Source: Palaemon carinicauda
Taxonomy: Eukaryota > Arthropoda > Malacostraca > Decapoda > Palaemonidae
Length of the DNA stretch: 64,000 nucleotides
NCBI RefSeq assembly: GCF_036898095.1
Contig: NC_090750.1
Span: 90,047,786-90,111,785 of the forward strand
Reading direction: 5' to 3'
The notes under the pieces are model-generated. The model ran no database searches. It saw only the letters and a program-made list of their open reading frames with translations, and had not been told where the DNA came from. Position numbers and translations under genes: made by a program. Positions 36,001 to 48,000 of the stretch are shown here, in pieces; position 1 is the first letter of the stretch, and every line of letters starts with the position of its first letter.

Positions 36001-39000
36001 GCGACCGTTCGCCCTCGCGCGACCATAGTTCGCGGCGAATTCCACAGCCGGTGGTAGCAGCAGGGACGCGTGCTCCTAGGCGGCACTCGGGATCACCTCC
36101 ATCCAAGCACAGGTTGGTAGTGCAGGACGAAGACAGGTCAGTACAGCATTCTTCCCACCTTCTTTTCAGGCAGGAACCGTCGTGTCCTCTCCAAAGGATC
36201 GCCCGATCCCTTTCACCTTAGCGAGGATTTCGGACTCTGTGTCCTTGGAGCAGCAGACATGGTTTGATCCGCTGGCACGGGCGTTAATGAGGGTTATGAA
36301 ACCAGCACTCACCGGCCAGGGTAACAAACCAGCGGCTGTCTCTCCTACGCTGAAGAGAAAGAGGAGTGGACTTCGTGGTGACTTCCCCCGGGGCGAAGTT
36401 GGTTCCCAAGAGGTCGGTCTCGAGGGTCCCCTCTCCTGCACGAGTACTCTCTCCTTCTCCCGCCCTGGAAGGATTTTTGGCGGGGGGGCTTTCCGTTGAA
36501 GATTTCTCCATCGGACAAGGGGTGACTGCTTACCTCTTCCTCTGGGAGCTTACCAGGTTCTATCCCTCCTCGGTTACGGCCCGAGGTTTGGTTCAAGGAA
36601 GCTACAGGAAGATCAAGGGTACTTTCCTCCTCTCGAGCTCAGGCACCTTGGCCTTTCGTCGTTAAGTATCTACTTGCGGACAAGCTCGATGTTGTACCAT
36701 CTGGACGCACTGACTGAAGGCTTCCTTCGGGTGTCTCATCTGTGGAGGTCAACGACCTCAGACACCCTTCCATCCTTGAGAAGAGTTTTGTCTTTGCCCA
36801 AGGACAGAGACTTAAACATCTGCTGTGCGGAGTAAATCGACTTCCGGTTTCACTCCTCCAAGGCGCTTTCTTCCAGACTCTGCAGGGCTCCAGCTCCCTT
36901 TTCTTTCAACCACGTCGGCCTAAGTTATCGGCTACGACAACTGGGACAAGGTGTCCAATTGCAGTTTCCTCCTGTCAGGAACAGATGGCACGGGAGACTC
37001 CCCCGGGGGGGCATAGTCCTAAAAGGAGTTCACGAACTCTAGGATTGCAGGTTTTTTCGCTGGGAGGATGCTTAAGGTTACTCATCCGAATGACAGCTTC
37101 CCGATGCCCATTCCCGCACAATCTCTGTGAGTAGCCAAGGATATCGCGCCTGCCGTCTCTGTCAGCGAATTCAGTGTCTCTGAACCTCTATGCCATAGCA
37201 TCAGCAGAGTTGCCCGGTTGGGCAGAATGATCCATACCTTAGGCGAAGGTCTTCCTTAGGATCATCGACGGCTTCACCCCCGGCCCCCTCAGTCGATCCT
37301 TTCTTGTAAGGAAGGATCTGAGAGGGGATGTCCATAGTCGACCTCTCAGCCCTGATCAAGTTTGTCGAACAAACTTTGGCCAGCGTAGACCAGCAGAATC
37401 GATCAGACTGGTAACGAGGCGACAGGACTCCTTTAACCCTGGATCGGAAGGACGGGTACTTTCAGTTTCCATTCCATCCATCTTCCAGGGTGCTCGTCGA
37501 ATTCAGCCTAAACTGCAAGTATTCCTGCTTATGATGCAGTGTGGCTATCCCGCCGTGGCATAGCAGGTTTGTTTCCCCAAAGAACTCTCCCTGCCTTCCT
37601 CTTGGCCGCTCAGGTGCAGACTTCCGCCTCCTCTGCTGTTTGGAGGGCTGGTCAACTCCGGTAGGCTCGGGTTTCGACCTTCTTCAGCGCCGGGAAAAGC
37701 TTCCGAATGCTGACCATGAGTGTGGGCTCATGGTATTTTGCTTGGAGCCTTCTCTTCCTCTGCCTCAACATCTGGAGTATCTGGCCATGATATTGAGTCA
37801 ACCGCCTTACCACGTTGGAAACCCCGCTTCTCGTCCGTCCAGCGAGGTTAAGCAACGTCGGTACTTGGATGGGTGACCACCTGGGGACGCCAGATTCTGT
37901 TACCACATCCTCCGAGCCTTCCTTTCGGTTGACTGTGGCAAGACTGAGGAGAGTCGCAGTACCTGTTCTCAGTCAAGCAGAGTTTTCAGCCCTACCTTGG
38001 AACGTTTCCTAGTTCTTCTTTCCTCATTGACCCGTTTATAGTCCGAACGGTCGCCTCAGGATAAGTTCCATGTGGGGCGATCCAAGTTCCGGTGGCTTCA
38101 GGCAATGTTTAACCGGACTCCCTGGCCCTATGGGACCAGCGGAACTATTAAACCTGCAATGGGTGTTGACCTATGGAGCCTCTTGATGGTAGAGGATATT
38201 CTCGTCCTTTCCCCACATTCTTGATGCGGTTCTCGGACTCGTCAAAGGAAAGGGGGGGGGCATGTTCCGGTCCAGGCCTATGGTCAAGACCTGAAGGATA
38301 CCTCTCCATCATTCAGGCAGGCTTAAGGGCCTTAGTCTGGCCCCTCTTCAGATCCTACCGCTCCTGCCAAGTCGCCCCGTTGCGTGTCGACTTCATGCTA
38401 ACCAGCAGGGGACGCATTTTCACACCTTCACATCTTGCAGTAGAGATACCGGGATGATTGAGATTCTCTCAATTCCACCATCGGCTCTCATTCCAGGCAG
38501 GGGAATGTTTCTCTCAGACTATCCGAGCAGAGCCTCATAGAGAGAGTGTACCTAAGGGTCTTTGACCTTGGGTAACCAGCAAGTGCTGGTCTGGGGGACC
38601 TGATCGCGACAGCTTGGAACCTCAAGCTTCCGCTAGTTTTCCCCCCAGTCTCAGACCCCGAGACTCTGGCAAGATGCATTCCGGTGATGGTGGGACAACT
38701 TCGACGCCTGCGTCTTCCCTCCTTTTTGTCTGCGGACAATGGGTCTCAACAAAACCAGGTTGTCTGTCAACCTTTCAATGGGAGAGCTCCACTGGGACTA
38801 TGCGCAGAACGGTTTCTGGACCCTCTGCTTCCCCTGACGGAACTCCCGGGAGAGCTTCTCCCACGGCGCAGACTACTCAAGCAACCACACTGCGACATCT
38901 CTCCCGAACCGGGACGTCGCTTCGGCTTCATGCCTGGAGACACTACGCTTCCTCCTCTAGAAGAGACAACCCGCTACAGTCGCGGTACGGAGGTCGCGTC

Positions 39001-42000
39001 ATCTGCGATAGTCATCCACAGGGGTCTCCCAGGCAAAGTGAAGAGTCTAAGGTGGTTGGTGCCGTGGGAGATATACCTCTTCCCGTGAGGCCTCTTCTCC
39101 AGCAATAACGGTCTTATTGCCTTTCGGCGGGAGGAAACTCCTTTCCGCTCTTGGCAATGAAGCCTGTCGCTCAGCCTTTCCCTGACCTTCAGGCTTAAAG
39201 GAATAACTTTTTCCTGCCCGCTGGATCTATCCTCGCTCATGCGAAGCTACGATCGTCCCTGCCCTAGTCGGAGGAAGACCTCCAACTTGGAGCATGGCTC
39301 GGACTTTTAGTCCTTTAAGAGATCTTCTCAAGACCCTTTTATGACAGGCCTCGGATTGTATTCCGCCTTGGGTCTTCTGCTCACTCTGGCCACGGCCAGT
39401 GTGTAAGCAATCTTCTTGGTCTCTTACTACTCCCCCCCCTTTCTAAGGAAGAGGGGAAGGCAACATTCAGGCTCGCTCCTGAGTTGTTGGCTAGACTCAG
39501 AATCTGAGGGTCCCGACCCTTCGGTCCGATTCATTCAAGATTTTGAGTCTCCATTCTGTGTCTGATGTCCCAAGACCTTCTCTTTCTTGCCAGTACAGGA
39601 ATCGAGAGGTTAGCGCTGGGAACAGCTGCAGTTTGGCCTCAGTTGCAGCCGATTTGGGAACACAAGGAGGACATGGGGGGAGAGTCACCAGTATACCTCT
39701 TCAGCCCGGACTCAAGGACATTCATCTCGACCTGTCTTCAGACCCTCCCCCGTCACGTCGCCCTACAGCACGATGTTGGATACATCGCAACGTCCCTCGC
39801 CTTCGAGTAATACTACTCTGTGACGCAGGTGCTACAAGCTGGAGTCTGGAAGCGTCTGATGACCTTCGCAGCCCGCTTCCTGCAGGGCGTGACCCACAGG
39901 AGTCTCGATACGTTTTCTATCGCTCTGTGGTGGCTACACAACAGCTGGTCTAACCTCAGGCTCCTTTTTGGACAGGTAGCAGAAGGTTGAGGGCATTGTT
40001 ATCAGGTTTTAGTCTGCATGAACGAAAGAAGTATGTCTGGCCCTTACTTCTTTCTTCATCATCCCCTCTACGGGGAAGCAGCATCCTGGTCTCTGCATAG
40101 CTGACCTCGAACCTCTGCAGGTAAACCATGCTTCCTTGTGTTCCGAGTATTGAGTCAATACTGTCGCGTCCCCCATACCCTGACGAGGTGGTATTGGGAA
40201 CGTCCTAACCCAGAGTTCCTTCTGGAACTCCAGGTCAACTGCCTAGGACGGGTCACACTTCTTCCTTCACACACAAGCTTACGTAGGCCACATGGTTCCT
40301 TGCGGTGCAAGGAACTTGTGAGGTGCAGGGACTCCTTTTCTCGAGTGCGACTCACTCGGATTCTGAGTCCCCGGGTAAAGCCAAAGCCAGTATGGCTGGG
40401 GACTTTCCACCCTTCCTAAGGGATAAGTCACCCTTTGTAAATAGCGTGGTTTGTATTTCGGTTACGGAACAAATGACAAATTCGAAGATAATTTGTATTT
40501 TTCCTAACCATACAAACCTTAGCTATTTACACATATTTGCCCGCCAGCCCTGTCCCCCAAGACAAGTCCTACCTCTAAGTGAAAGTGAGTATTCACCTGT
40601 GTGTGAGGGGGAGGAGGGGTAGCTAGCTACCACTCCCCTACCCCCCCGCTAACTAGCGCGGGGGTAATACACCCTCGTTAAATTCTAATGGCTCGCCATT
40701 TCAGCTACGCTAAAAGTAATAACCCCTTTGTAAATAGCTAAGGTTTGTATGGTTAGGAAAAATACAAATTATCTTCGAATTTGTCATATTTACCCCTTCG
40801 GGTTAGAAGACAAAGCTACGATTCGTACGTAGAACGGCGGATGCACTTGTCAGCTAATAGCATTAGCTCTCCATTGTTAAGGACACTGACGTAGGTAAAG
40901 CTAGGGGCGGTAAATTTGTATGCTATTACAGTAACCCTAAACAAAATAAAGAGTTGCATTAAAAGCCAGTAATAAAAAATAAAAAGTTTTAGTACCTAGC
41001 ACTTTCGTGCACATTAATACACTTCTTCAGGGTACAATAAAAAATGACAGTTGAAGGACGTCAATAAGTAAAATAGGAAAAAAATAAGTAGAACGGTGAA
41101 AGAAATGGTAGAAAACCCTTGTCAGCTACTTAGCAATGTCAAACAATCAAACAACCCACAGTTAAAATTTGTTCTTGAACGCAAAGTGGTCATAAACATA
41201 AAACAGGTAAAGAGAAATTACATAATTCTGAATTGTTCAACAATATTGGTCATAATGTAATTATCCAATTTATATAGACCAGCACTAATATTAAAAACAC
41301 AACCAGACTTTATCTTTATATTAATTCCGTATTATAGAATTTTGTAATTATGTATTATTATAGAAGGTAGTATGATAAAGATAAAGTCTGGTTGTGTTTT
41401 TAATATTGGTGCTGGTCTATATCAATTTGATAATTACATTAGGATCAATATTGTTGAACAATCCAAAATTATGTAATTTCTCTTTACCTACTTTGTTTCT
41501 TACCACTTTGTGTCGAAGTACAAATTTTGGCTGTGGGTTGTTTGATTGTTTGACAGTGGTAATTAGCTGACAAGGTTTTTCTACCATTTCTTTTACTGTT
41601 CTACTTTTTTTTTTTTTTTTTTTTTTTTTACTGTATCACTTTTTATTGTATCACTTTTTATTGTACCCTGAAAATGTGTGTTGAAAAGCACGAAAGTGCT
41701 TGGTACTAAAACTTTTTATTTTTTTCCTACTGGCTTTTGCTGCATAAGTCACGTGATCCTTGTGACAGTAAAGCAAACCGACATGACCTAACTTAGGCTT
41801 CAGTCTTGTTTTTATTATAATGGACAATAATAGTTAGGAAATTAGAAATTACATACAGTACAGTAATCAAAAACTGTACGCTATCGCTTCATATTCAAAG
41901 TTACTCTGTGACCTTGGAAAATTTAAGTACTTTACTGATTATTTTTTAATATAGAGCTCTTTGCCCTACCACATAGTTGCCCTATCATTCTGATAATTTT

Positions 42001-45000
42001 TATTGAGTAAATGTTCTGGTAAGACTGTAGATTTGCAGACAGGTCACTGTTGGTGGTATAGAAAATGAGTTTGTCGCTTCCTATGCAACTGCTGACTGTG
42101 TTCACCCTTGTCCTAGCCTTGTCCTAGAAATCAACTGCACATGTTACAGTGTAAGGTACCTTTCGGCCAGCCATTTAACCCTGGATAGGTACGGTCCTCG
42201 GACACCCCTTTAAGGGTATACTCGGACGCGAACGACCCCGACGCCAAAAAAAATTCTTGAAAAATCAGTTTTTGCAGTAACCTCCTTTTTTCTTTTGCCA
42301 AAAAAAACTTCAATGAATGCTTAAAACAACTGTAAAGATAAATACTACTCATCTGCAGAAAAACTATTTATTATAAATATTTTAAAAAATTAAGTAGAAA
42401 AAAAAAAGACCTGACATAAAAATTCATAAAAAAAAGTTTATACATATATACACAAATCCTTTTAGGAATTGATTCTTGAATGTTTAGGACACATCTTGAT
42501 GTATTTTGGATGAAGTCAGACCCATGGAGGTTAAGATCTGAAATGAGAAAAAAAGGGTAACTTTTTTTGGCCAAAAAAAATTGTCCAAATTTCATGAATT
42601 TTTTTGGGTACCCAAATGAAATAGGAAGTGGCTAATTTTTTTAGGGAATAAACATGTTATCCTAAAATAGAAATATGTAAAAAAATCTTCATTATTTTGT
42701 AAATTACATTTATATCAGTGGCCATATCTAAAGGTAATTTTTTGAGTACTTGGAAATTTCGTAAAAAAATACATATATTTAATATATAATATGATATTTA
42801 TGCAGGTAAAAATATACCAAAATATCACAAATTCTATAGGGAACAAGAATATATATAGATAGGGCAGCTTACGCTTCGGATATGTCCACAAAATGGCCGC
42901 CAACCACACTGACTCAGACTCCCTAATCTGCCACTTGAAATGTAGGAAGGGTATGTCAATTTCAAGGTGTTATTTACTAATCTAATTATTATTGGATATG
43001 CATAAAAATTGTATGGTGGGTTGCTGGATAATTGTCGATTATTTTACGACTATAAAATTAAAATTCTGACCCAAAAAATTTTTTTTGAAGGGAAATAAAA
43101 TCGAAAAAAAAAAATGTAAAACAATATTTTAGCTAAAAAAATTTGATGATAATCAATCAAAAAAAAAAGTAAACAAAATTTTCCGACAAATAAACATCTA
43201 GAGGAATCATTACTCTGTGATAGTTCCTTAGTACGTAGTAATTTTGAAAGAATTGGGAAAAAACGAAAAAATGGCAATCACCGGAAAATCGAACACATAC
43301 CTATATATACGCCATATCTGGCTAAAAAAAAGATAGGCATGGGTAGCCAGATCATCTAGAAACACTTTCCAACACTATAAAAATATAAGTTTTGCGACAC
43401 TACTTGCCAATTCCTTACGGTAACATGACTAAGCAAAAAAATGCAAAACAAATAAAAAGGGGCACTCGTGGAAAAATGGCCATTCTAATATACGGCATTT
43501 CAGAAAAAAAAAATTTCAGCCACGTGCTAGGCAAACCATCAAGGCATATTTTCCGACAAATAAACATATAAATGAAATATTACTCTGTGATAAATCCTTA
43601 GTACGTAGTAATTTTGAAAGAAATGGGAAAAAACGAAAAAATGGCAATCACAGGAAAATCGAACACATACTTATATATACGCCATATCTGGCTAAAAAAA
43701 AAATAGGCATGGGTAGCCAGATCATCTAGAAACACTTTCTAACACTATAAAAATATAAGTTTTGCGACACTACTTGCCAATTCCTTACGGTAACATGACT
43801 AAGCAAAAAAATGCAAAACAAATAAAAAGGGGCACTCGCGGAAAAATGCCCAACATTCTAATATACGGCATCTCAGATAAAAAAAAAAGACATGCACGTG
43901 TTAGCCCAACCATCAAGGCACACTTTCTAACACATAAACATGAAAAAAAAATCAATAATATACGGCAATTCCTTACTACGTAGTAAATTTTTACAAATAT
44001 TGAAAAAAAAAACAGAAATTGGCAACCGCAGTTAAATACCCAATATACCAATAACTACGTCGTATCTGACAAAAACAAAATCACGCATGGGTAGCCAGAT
44101 CATCTAGACACACTTTCCAACATTAAAAAAGCAAAAGTATTACGACACTATTTCGCAATATCTTACGGAAAAATGACTTGGCAAAAAAATTAAAAAAAAT
44201 TAAAAAGGGACACTCGCGGTAAAATGCCCGACATTCTAATATACGACATCTCAGATAAAAAAAAAGACATGCACGTGTTAGCCCAACCATCAAGGCACAC
44301 TTTCTAACACATAAACATGAAAAAAAAATGAATAATATACGGCAATTCCTTACTACGTAGTAATTTTTACAAATATTGAAAAAAAAAACAGAAATTGGTA
44401 ACCGCAGTTAAATACCCAATATACCAATAACTACGTCGTATCTGACAAAAACAAAGTCATGCATGGGTAGCCAGATCATCTAGACACACTTTCCAACACT
44501 AAACAAGCAAAAGTTTTATGACACTATTTGGCAATATCTTACGGAAAAATGACTTGGCAAAAAAATGAAAAAAAATGAAAAAGGGGCACTCGCGGTAAAA
44601 TGGTCCTCGTGGTGATGAACGACATTTTAACTAAAAAAAAAAACATGCACATGGTAGCCAAACAATCCACCAAGACTTTCCACAACTGATAACCTATACA
44701 AGTTGCACCATTCTACGACAATTTCATAATACGTAATAACTTTGATAATTATGCAAACTACCTCAGAAGGGTAAACTCGGACGCGAACGACCCCGACGCG
44801 TCTCAGAAATCGGGGAAGGAGTACAGCTACAGCAATGCACATCTGGACACTACTAGAGCGTGTAGGGGAGACACCTCCTGCAGGTCGATCACCCACAAAT
44901 TCAGTCACGGGTGAGTCACGTGAGAAAAACCTGTTTTTTTTTGACGCTCGGGGTCGCAAACGACCCACCGTACCTATCCAGGGTTAAAAGTCGAGCTTGA

Positions 45001-48000
45001 CTCTTGGACTGGTTAATCTCTTACCTTATAATGATAATAATAGTGTAAGGTATCCCAAGCTAACTTTACTTATTGCTGTGCAGTTTCGTTACATCCAGTT
45101 CGACTACATAGCTGACAAAGCTGCATTTTAAATTGCTGAACATCCTACCCTTCATGGGATAATGTCCCATATAAGTGAACGCCCCAATTTGACTTAGGGT
45201 CTGTCTTTACTTAGATTGGGGGATTTTCCCCCTTGCAACCCCTCTTTTTCCCTTTTTGAAAACCAATGAAGGTGTAGTGTAATAGGGTCAAAATCATGCG
45301 TTTCTCACTCGTTATTGAGAACTGTGAGTATTGTTTGGCAGGTATAGGGTGCTTTGCTCCCCTCCAGCTACCTTATTTCTTTATTAGAACTGAAAAACAA
45401 TGAAATTAGAGTAAAGTGGGGTCAAAATCTTACCATTCTCAAAATCGTTTTTGGGGAACCGTGCATGGATTTTGGCAGAAGTAGATTTTTTTGTTTTAAT
45501 ATATCCAGTCCTACTGTATATTGATTGTGCTAGAAGTAACTCATGAATTGAGATTAAAACTACATGTCTTTCTTCCATGTTGGTGGTTGAAAGTATAAAA
45601 ATTAATTGTGTGGTTGCATAAAAATTTTAACTAAGTCCTTGTTAATTATTTTAGATTCCTAGATTGGGTTAAGTCTTTGGGGTGCAGATATCTATGATTA
45701 TCTATGGATACGTCCCTGATTATACACGATATCTTAGGATAGTCGTTCCGGGTTAGAACCCCATGATACCTGACTGTAATTCTCATGTAATATCACTCAG
45801 AAATATTATACAGTAGGAAGCTGCCCAAAGGAACTTCCATCAGCACGACTTGGCTCGAGCCCAAAAGATTTTTCCTACGTCAAAATCCGTTAAATCTCTC
45901 GTACCCAGACTCGCAGTGTTGGAAGATCTATCTGATGGGCTTTAGTAGGGTGACTGGATCGGTTTGTGGCACGGTAAAGACCTTGCTAAACTTGGGAATT
46001 CTTCAGACTATATTTTTACGTAAAAATCAATTAATTTATGTTCGGTCAGGGAATAATTTTAATTTTTAAGGTTTATGTTCAGCAATGTTTATTCTTCATA
46101 CTCTCTACTAAAATAGACATTATGAATCTGGTAATTGTACTACCTTAAATAGATTTTAATGTGGTATGAATTCATCAAAACATATGCATCTTTTCGTATA
46201 CTGTACCTTATAGAATAGGTTAATTTAGTAATCGTACTGTACAGTTAGGAAAAAAAAAGATATGGCTAAATTGATGTTTTAGACCGTGGCTGGATTCGGG
46301 TATGGGAATAACATTTAATTACACGTGAAAGAGCTTTGATTTTAGCATTCACGAAATGGAAACTTTATAGAGTATGTCTGAAGAAAGATATGCCTTTTAT
46401 TTTAGATAGTTGATTTGATTGATAGTGTAAGCAAAATAAGGATTTGGGTATTAGCATTATCTGTTTCCGCATTTCAGTGATAAATTCAAACATTTATAAC
46501 CTAACATGAGCTTGGACCTAAAACTTATTCTAAAATCTAGGATAAACTTTTATCTGGAAAATCTAAACCTAACTAAATATTAACTGCTAATATGGTAGAC
46601 AATCCCCAAATTCTATCTAATTTACTGAGTAATAAGATGGTTCAAAAGCCGAGGCACAGCTCTACCTTTTGACTGCTTAACACTTCAGGGATATTTTTTC
46701 CACCGTAATCCCTACAGTACCAGTCAAACTCGGCTGAATCCCTCGTCAGGCTGATATGAGCGGAGAAGGGAAAGGTCCCCATTTGTTCCTTTGTTTGATG
46801 TTGACTACCTCCCCAAAATTTGGGGGAAATGCCTTGGTAAATAGATCCCTACATTAAGGGGTTAGTTGTCGAATGCTCCCTCTTCAATGCCTTCTATCAA
46901 AGGCATCCGCTTTCATCAAACATCTTTTCTCCATTTCTCATCCTTCACCTTATCTCTCCATTTAATTCTCTGCCTCCCTTTTGGTGTCTCCCCCAACAGG
47001 TTTCTTCCAAGCCCTCCTCACTCCCTCCTCACCATCCATCCTCAATACATTCCCGCATTATCTCAGTTGTAACCACTCTTATCACCTGTAATCTTTAGTA
47101 CGCCTACCGTTCTTATTTCATCATTTTCCTATCTTTAAAGCTGTGATATTCCAATAATCCACCTCAGCATTCTCATCTTTGTTCTCTCAAGCTTTCCTTC
47201 CTCTTTTTTTATCTAAGGGTCCACCTTTCCTATCCGTACGTCAACACTAGTCTTGTAAGAGTGCTATAGATGTTGACTTTTAGCTTGATTAGTATTTTCT
47301 TATCACATACCACCCTTCTACCTCCATCCTTTTTCCCCATACTGCTTATAATCTATTCTAATTTCAGCCTCACATCCTCCTTCCTGATTTATTGTAGATC
47401 CCAAGTATCTAGGTTGCTCCACCTTTTTTTATAACCGAGCCTCTACTTTCATGTATGGCTGCTCCATTGCAAATAAAAAAAAAATGTGTAAACTACGGAG
47501 ATGTTTGCTGTCGTCATTTTTTACCTTAGGTAGTGTTTGAATCGATTTTATTCTACCAAGTTTTGGATATGGCTTTGTCTCGTCTTCTTGAGGGCTTTAT
47601 GTGTTTGTTTCATGTTCATACATGGTTGCTTCTACTATTTTGTTTCCATCTAGGGTTAGAATTTGTCTTTTCATATTACTAACTAGAAGGGCACTCGGTA
47701 GAGCGCAGACTTCCACCTCGGCAGCTCATTTCTCGACATTTTACTCAACCTTTACCTTTGACCTTAACATATAAATATCAACCAAGTTTGAAGTGTCTGT
47801 GACAAAGATTTCCAAACTTATGGCTGATTACGTGAATTGGACATTTTGCTTGACCATGACCTTGACCTTCCAAAATTTAATCCTTTCCAGCTTTTTACAT
47901 GAACAGTTAATCCCTTCAAGTTTCATTACTCTTTGATTAAAATTGTGGCCAGGAAGCTGTTCACAAAAACAAATTACAAACTTGAACAGGCGGTAAAACC

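Larger units (their letters stand above)
34392..36221 (+). pseudogene. Gag-like region of the DIRS-like element, expanded by tandem arrays
   Basis: Frames here are Ser/Arg/His/Pro/Ala-rich with no cysteine-knuckle motif, as expected for DIRS ORF1. The most protein-like frame through the third array reads repeats of SPARPRDR, continuing [17 protein letters not shown] and [18 protein letters not shown] to about 36221. The middle array (135-bp units) encodes a 45-residue unit including [17 protein letters not shown] and [15 protein letters not shown]. The first array has a 34-bp unit, not a multiple of three, so it shifts frame each copy and would break a protein. Confidence 0.6.
32959..40787 (+). 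mobile_element. DIRS-like tyrosine-recombinase retrotransposon, structurally complete, coding part decayed
   Basis: A 7.83-kb element in eIF3b intron 1, same orientation as the gene. The two 161-bp inverted terminal repeats (32989-33149 and 40577-40737) are identical at every position. The outer extensions differ (30 nt left, 50 nt right). The internal complementary region 40431-40531 equals the reverse complement of the left end joined to the right end through a shared AT. This inverted-repeat plus internal-complement design is diagnostic of DIRS elements, which lack target duplications and use a tyrosine recombinase. The interior has a repetitive Ser/Arg/His/Pro-rich gag-like part, then DIRS-type RT/RNase H and recombinase remnants. 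GC is much higher than in the surrounding intron. Confidence 0.9.

Noticed and set aside
35716..36106. Ala/Arg-rich frames of ~110 codons on the minus strand
   Set aside because: All three minus frames are open because of the 24-bp GC-rich repeat; the DIRS-like element is coded on the plus strand.
37798..37905. Functional 5S rRNA gene
   Set aside because: About 11 nt are missing in the loop/intermediate element region, several substitutions occur, and it lies alone inside a transposon.
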